Positions 62,474 through 64,000 of a stretch of DNA of 64,000 nucleotides are shown piece after piece. The stretch's first letter is position 1. Every line of letters starts with the position of its first letter. Position numbers and translations under genes: made by a program. A model generated the notes under the pieces. It did no database searches, had not been told where the DNA came from, and saw only the letters and a list, made by a program, of their open reading frames with translations. Origin of the DNA: Rhodospirillales bacterium (lineage in GTDB: Bacteria > Pseudomonadota > Alphaproteobacteria > Micavibrionales > Micavibrionaceae); contig JACKIP010000004.1 in assembly GCA_020638395.1 (NCBI GenBank), forward strand, positions 62,001-126,000, written 5' to 3'.

Positions 62474-62649
62474 ATCAGGCATATTATTCTGCGTAGAATT
62501 CACAGAGTTATAAATGCAACGATCAAACAGTAGGAGAAGGTGGATTCAAAGAACTTGAATTCTGTCGGCTCCGTGCTTATAACAACAGAAGGTGTTATTT
62601 TACAGAAACTTACTTCCACTTTCCGCTCGCCAGAACACCTGTTGCATGA

Positions 62650-62664
62650 CACCTGAATCAGGTG
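62650..62664. promoter_or_regulatory. 7-bp inverted repeat upstream of the AraC-type gene
   Basis: CACCTGAATCAGGTG is a perfect inverted repeat around a single base, 22 bases before the start of the regulator gene, in a 212-bp gap. It is a candidate operator for autoregulation. Confidence 0.4.
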
Positions 62665-62685
62665 AGACAGATTTAAAACCGTACG

Positions 62686-63492
62686 ATGAATGACATAAAA
62701 ATACATACAATTATTAAGGAAGGATATCATCTGTCATCTGTGCGCGTAGATGAGGGAGTGGACTATATAGAGCGGGCGCAAGCATATAAAACCCCGACCC
62801 GGGTTCTTGATATTTATCCTGATTTTTGGATGCTCTATCTGTTTGATTTACCGAAAGGACAATTATCCCTCCACAATGGCAAGAGTCTTGTTGAGGTATC
62901 TGGCCCAAAAGCTCTTTACGTTCCTCCATACAGCCTGATAGACAAACATTTTTCATCCGGCTGGGCACAGTGGCGGGCCTATAGCTGTTTTCGTCCTCCT
63001 GCACCGCACTTTCCCAAACGCCCCGTCTGTTTTTCATGGGATAAAAACTGGCGTGTGTATGGGTTTTCGGATATTTCCGAAATATTCAAAAAAGATTTAA
63101 ACTTGCAGCCCGTCGGCAGAGCCCAAATTGCCCCGTTAATTGTGGATCGCACCTGTGATGCGATAAAAGAAACCTACAAGGAAACTCTAAGTATAGAAGA
63201 ACTGGCCAATTTGCTGGGCGTCCCTCATTCCTCCATGACTCACGCCTTCAAATATAGTCTGGGATTATCCCCTATCGCGTATAGAAACAGAGTCCGGGTA
63301 TTTGACTCACTGCGCCGGATCTCATTAGGGGAAAGTGTCACGCAATCCTGCCATGGGTCCGGATTCGCGAATTATTCCAGATTTTACCGCAATTTTAGCG
63401 AAATACTGGAGGTCAGCCCTTCGGATTTTGCGCGCCGGGGGTTCTCATATCGCGGGCAGGATGTCCCCCTGAAAGATATTCGCAGCGCCTGA
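62686..63492 (+). CDS. AraC-family transcriptional regulator
   Basis: A 268-aa protein with an unassigned N-terminal half and an AraC-type DNA-binding C-terminus (about 160-255): LSIEELANLLGVPHSSMTHA, FKYSLGLSPIAYRNRVRVFD, then SVTQSCHGSGFANYSRFYRN and FSEILEVSPSDFARRGF. The two helix-turn-helix units are complete. No obvious target gene lies beside it. An inverted repeat precedes it. Confidence 0.85.
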   Translation: MNDIKIHTIIKEGYHLSSVRVDEGVDYIERAQAYKTPTRVLDIYPDFWMLYLFDLPKGQLSLHNGKSLVEVSGPKALYVPPYSLIDKHFSSGWAQWRAYSCFRPPAPHFPKRPVCFSWDKNWRVYGFSDISEIFKKDLNLQPVGRAQIAPLIVDRTCDAIKETYKETLSIEELANLLGVPHSSMTHAFKYSLGLSPIAYRNRVRVFDSLRRISLGESVTQSCHGSGFANYSRFYRNFSEILEVSPSDFARRGFSYRGQDVPLKDIRSA

Positions 63493-63514
63493 TGTTCTTT
63501 TATTTTCAAGATCT

Positions 63515-64000
63515 CTAGACGCTGCCCAGCGTTTTAATTTTTGCTTTGGGATGGATCTCGTTTTGACTCATGACCACGGTTTGCGGACGGAACCGCTCGA
63601 CGACGCTGCGCACATAAGGCCGGATCAGTGGAGAACACAACAAAACCGGCGTTTGCCCCTGCTGCGCCATTTCATCGTATTTCTCCCGAATCATTGTGAT
63701 AAAATTTTGCAATTGCGACGGCGCCATCGCCAATTGCCGTTCTTCTCCGTTCCCGACCAGAGCATCACCGAATGCCTGCTCCCACTCCGGCGATAAGGTG
63801 AGCAGCGGAACCTGTCCGTTGGCGTTGGAATTGGAGTCGCACAGCTGCCGCGATAACCGGGTGCGTACATGCTCGGTCAGAGAGGCTGTATTTTTGGTAT
63901 AGCTCGCAGCTTCGGCGATTCCTTCCAGAATCGCAGGAAGATCACGCACAGAGACCCGCTCCGACACCAGATGCTGCAAAATACGCTGCAACCCGCCAAT
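63515..64000 (-). CDS. flhA: Flagellar export protein FlhA, C-terminal part (5' end outside window)
   Basis: The frame enters at the right edge. The 160 or so residues seen carry GLQRILQHLVSERVSVRDLP, AILEGIAEAASYTKNTASLT, PVLLCSPLIRPYVRSVVERF and RPQTVVMSQNEIHPKAKIKT, the cytosolic domain end of FlhA, which forms the nonameric ring of the flagellar export gate. flhB lies 7 kb downstream on the same strand. Confidence 0.95.
   Translation of the reverse strand: MGGLQRILQHLVSERVSVRDLPAILEGIAEAASYTKNTASLTEHVRTRLSRQLCDSNSNANGQVPLLTLSPEWEQAFGDALVGNGEERQLAMAPSQLQNFITMIREKYDEMAQQGQTPVLLCSPLIRPYVRSVVERFRPQTVVMSQNEIHPKAKIKTLGSV

Overview
The window is about 64 kb of an alphaproteobacterial chromosome. 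The evidence is a CckA-type hybrid kinase, DUF1192 and DUF1467 small proteins, a bamD-recN pair, pyruvate phosphate dikinase, RNase J, and a short class I ribonucleotide reductase. Flagellar flhB and the end of flhA indicate motility. I cannot name the genus. A lineage such as Micavibrionales or Rhodospirillales is only a weak impression. Most genes are housekeeping and densely packed. Many gaps carry mosaic palindromic repeats.

Layout: 0-13.4 kb holds the secA 3' end, ilvA, an AsmA-like giant, bcp, zapE, a pilin-like protein, lysS, acpP-fabF-mltG and a PhzF-family gene. The stretch 13.4-18.3 kb is more accessory: repeats, a BPL_N/amidotransferase-like protein, a beta-carbonic anhydrase, a GxxExxY protein, small membrane proteins, a CHMI-family tautomerase, and a DUF3800 gene wedged behind a duplicated carB 5' end. 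Then come carB, upp, a lone nucleotidyl-cyclase-like domain, murB, a CBS protein, recN, bamD, and a divergent repressor pair. From 29 to 33.4 kb there is a macro-domain protein, a YejA-like binding protein, a lipoprotein, ygfZ and a periplasmic msrB.

The region 33.4-36.7 kb is a pile-up of three insertion sequences (one IS5-like, two IS481-like in tandem). Removing them and their target duplications restores a small 85-codon reverse-strand gene. Next are ppdK, GNAT, dsbB, HNH, an AT-rich two-gene island behind a perfect 19-bp inverted repeat, a hydrolase, nrdA-DUF1192, the rpsF-rpsR-rplI operon with two paralogous unknown proteins upstream, pyk, ORF6N, rpmI-rplT, cckA, flhB, tag, an AsmA-like protein, rluC-type synthase, crcB, RNase J-DUF1467, an AraC regulator and the flhA 3' end.

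The most distinctive signals are: a MITE-like repeat family with TATAGT...ACTATA ends and variable interiors (at least four copies); a second repeat type that supplies Shine-Dalgarno, start codon and C-terminal residues to genes at 15.5-16.4 kb; the DUF3800 insertion at carB; the nested IS pile-up; and the AT-rich island with its large inverted repeat. I saw no tRNA, rRNA or CRISPR array.
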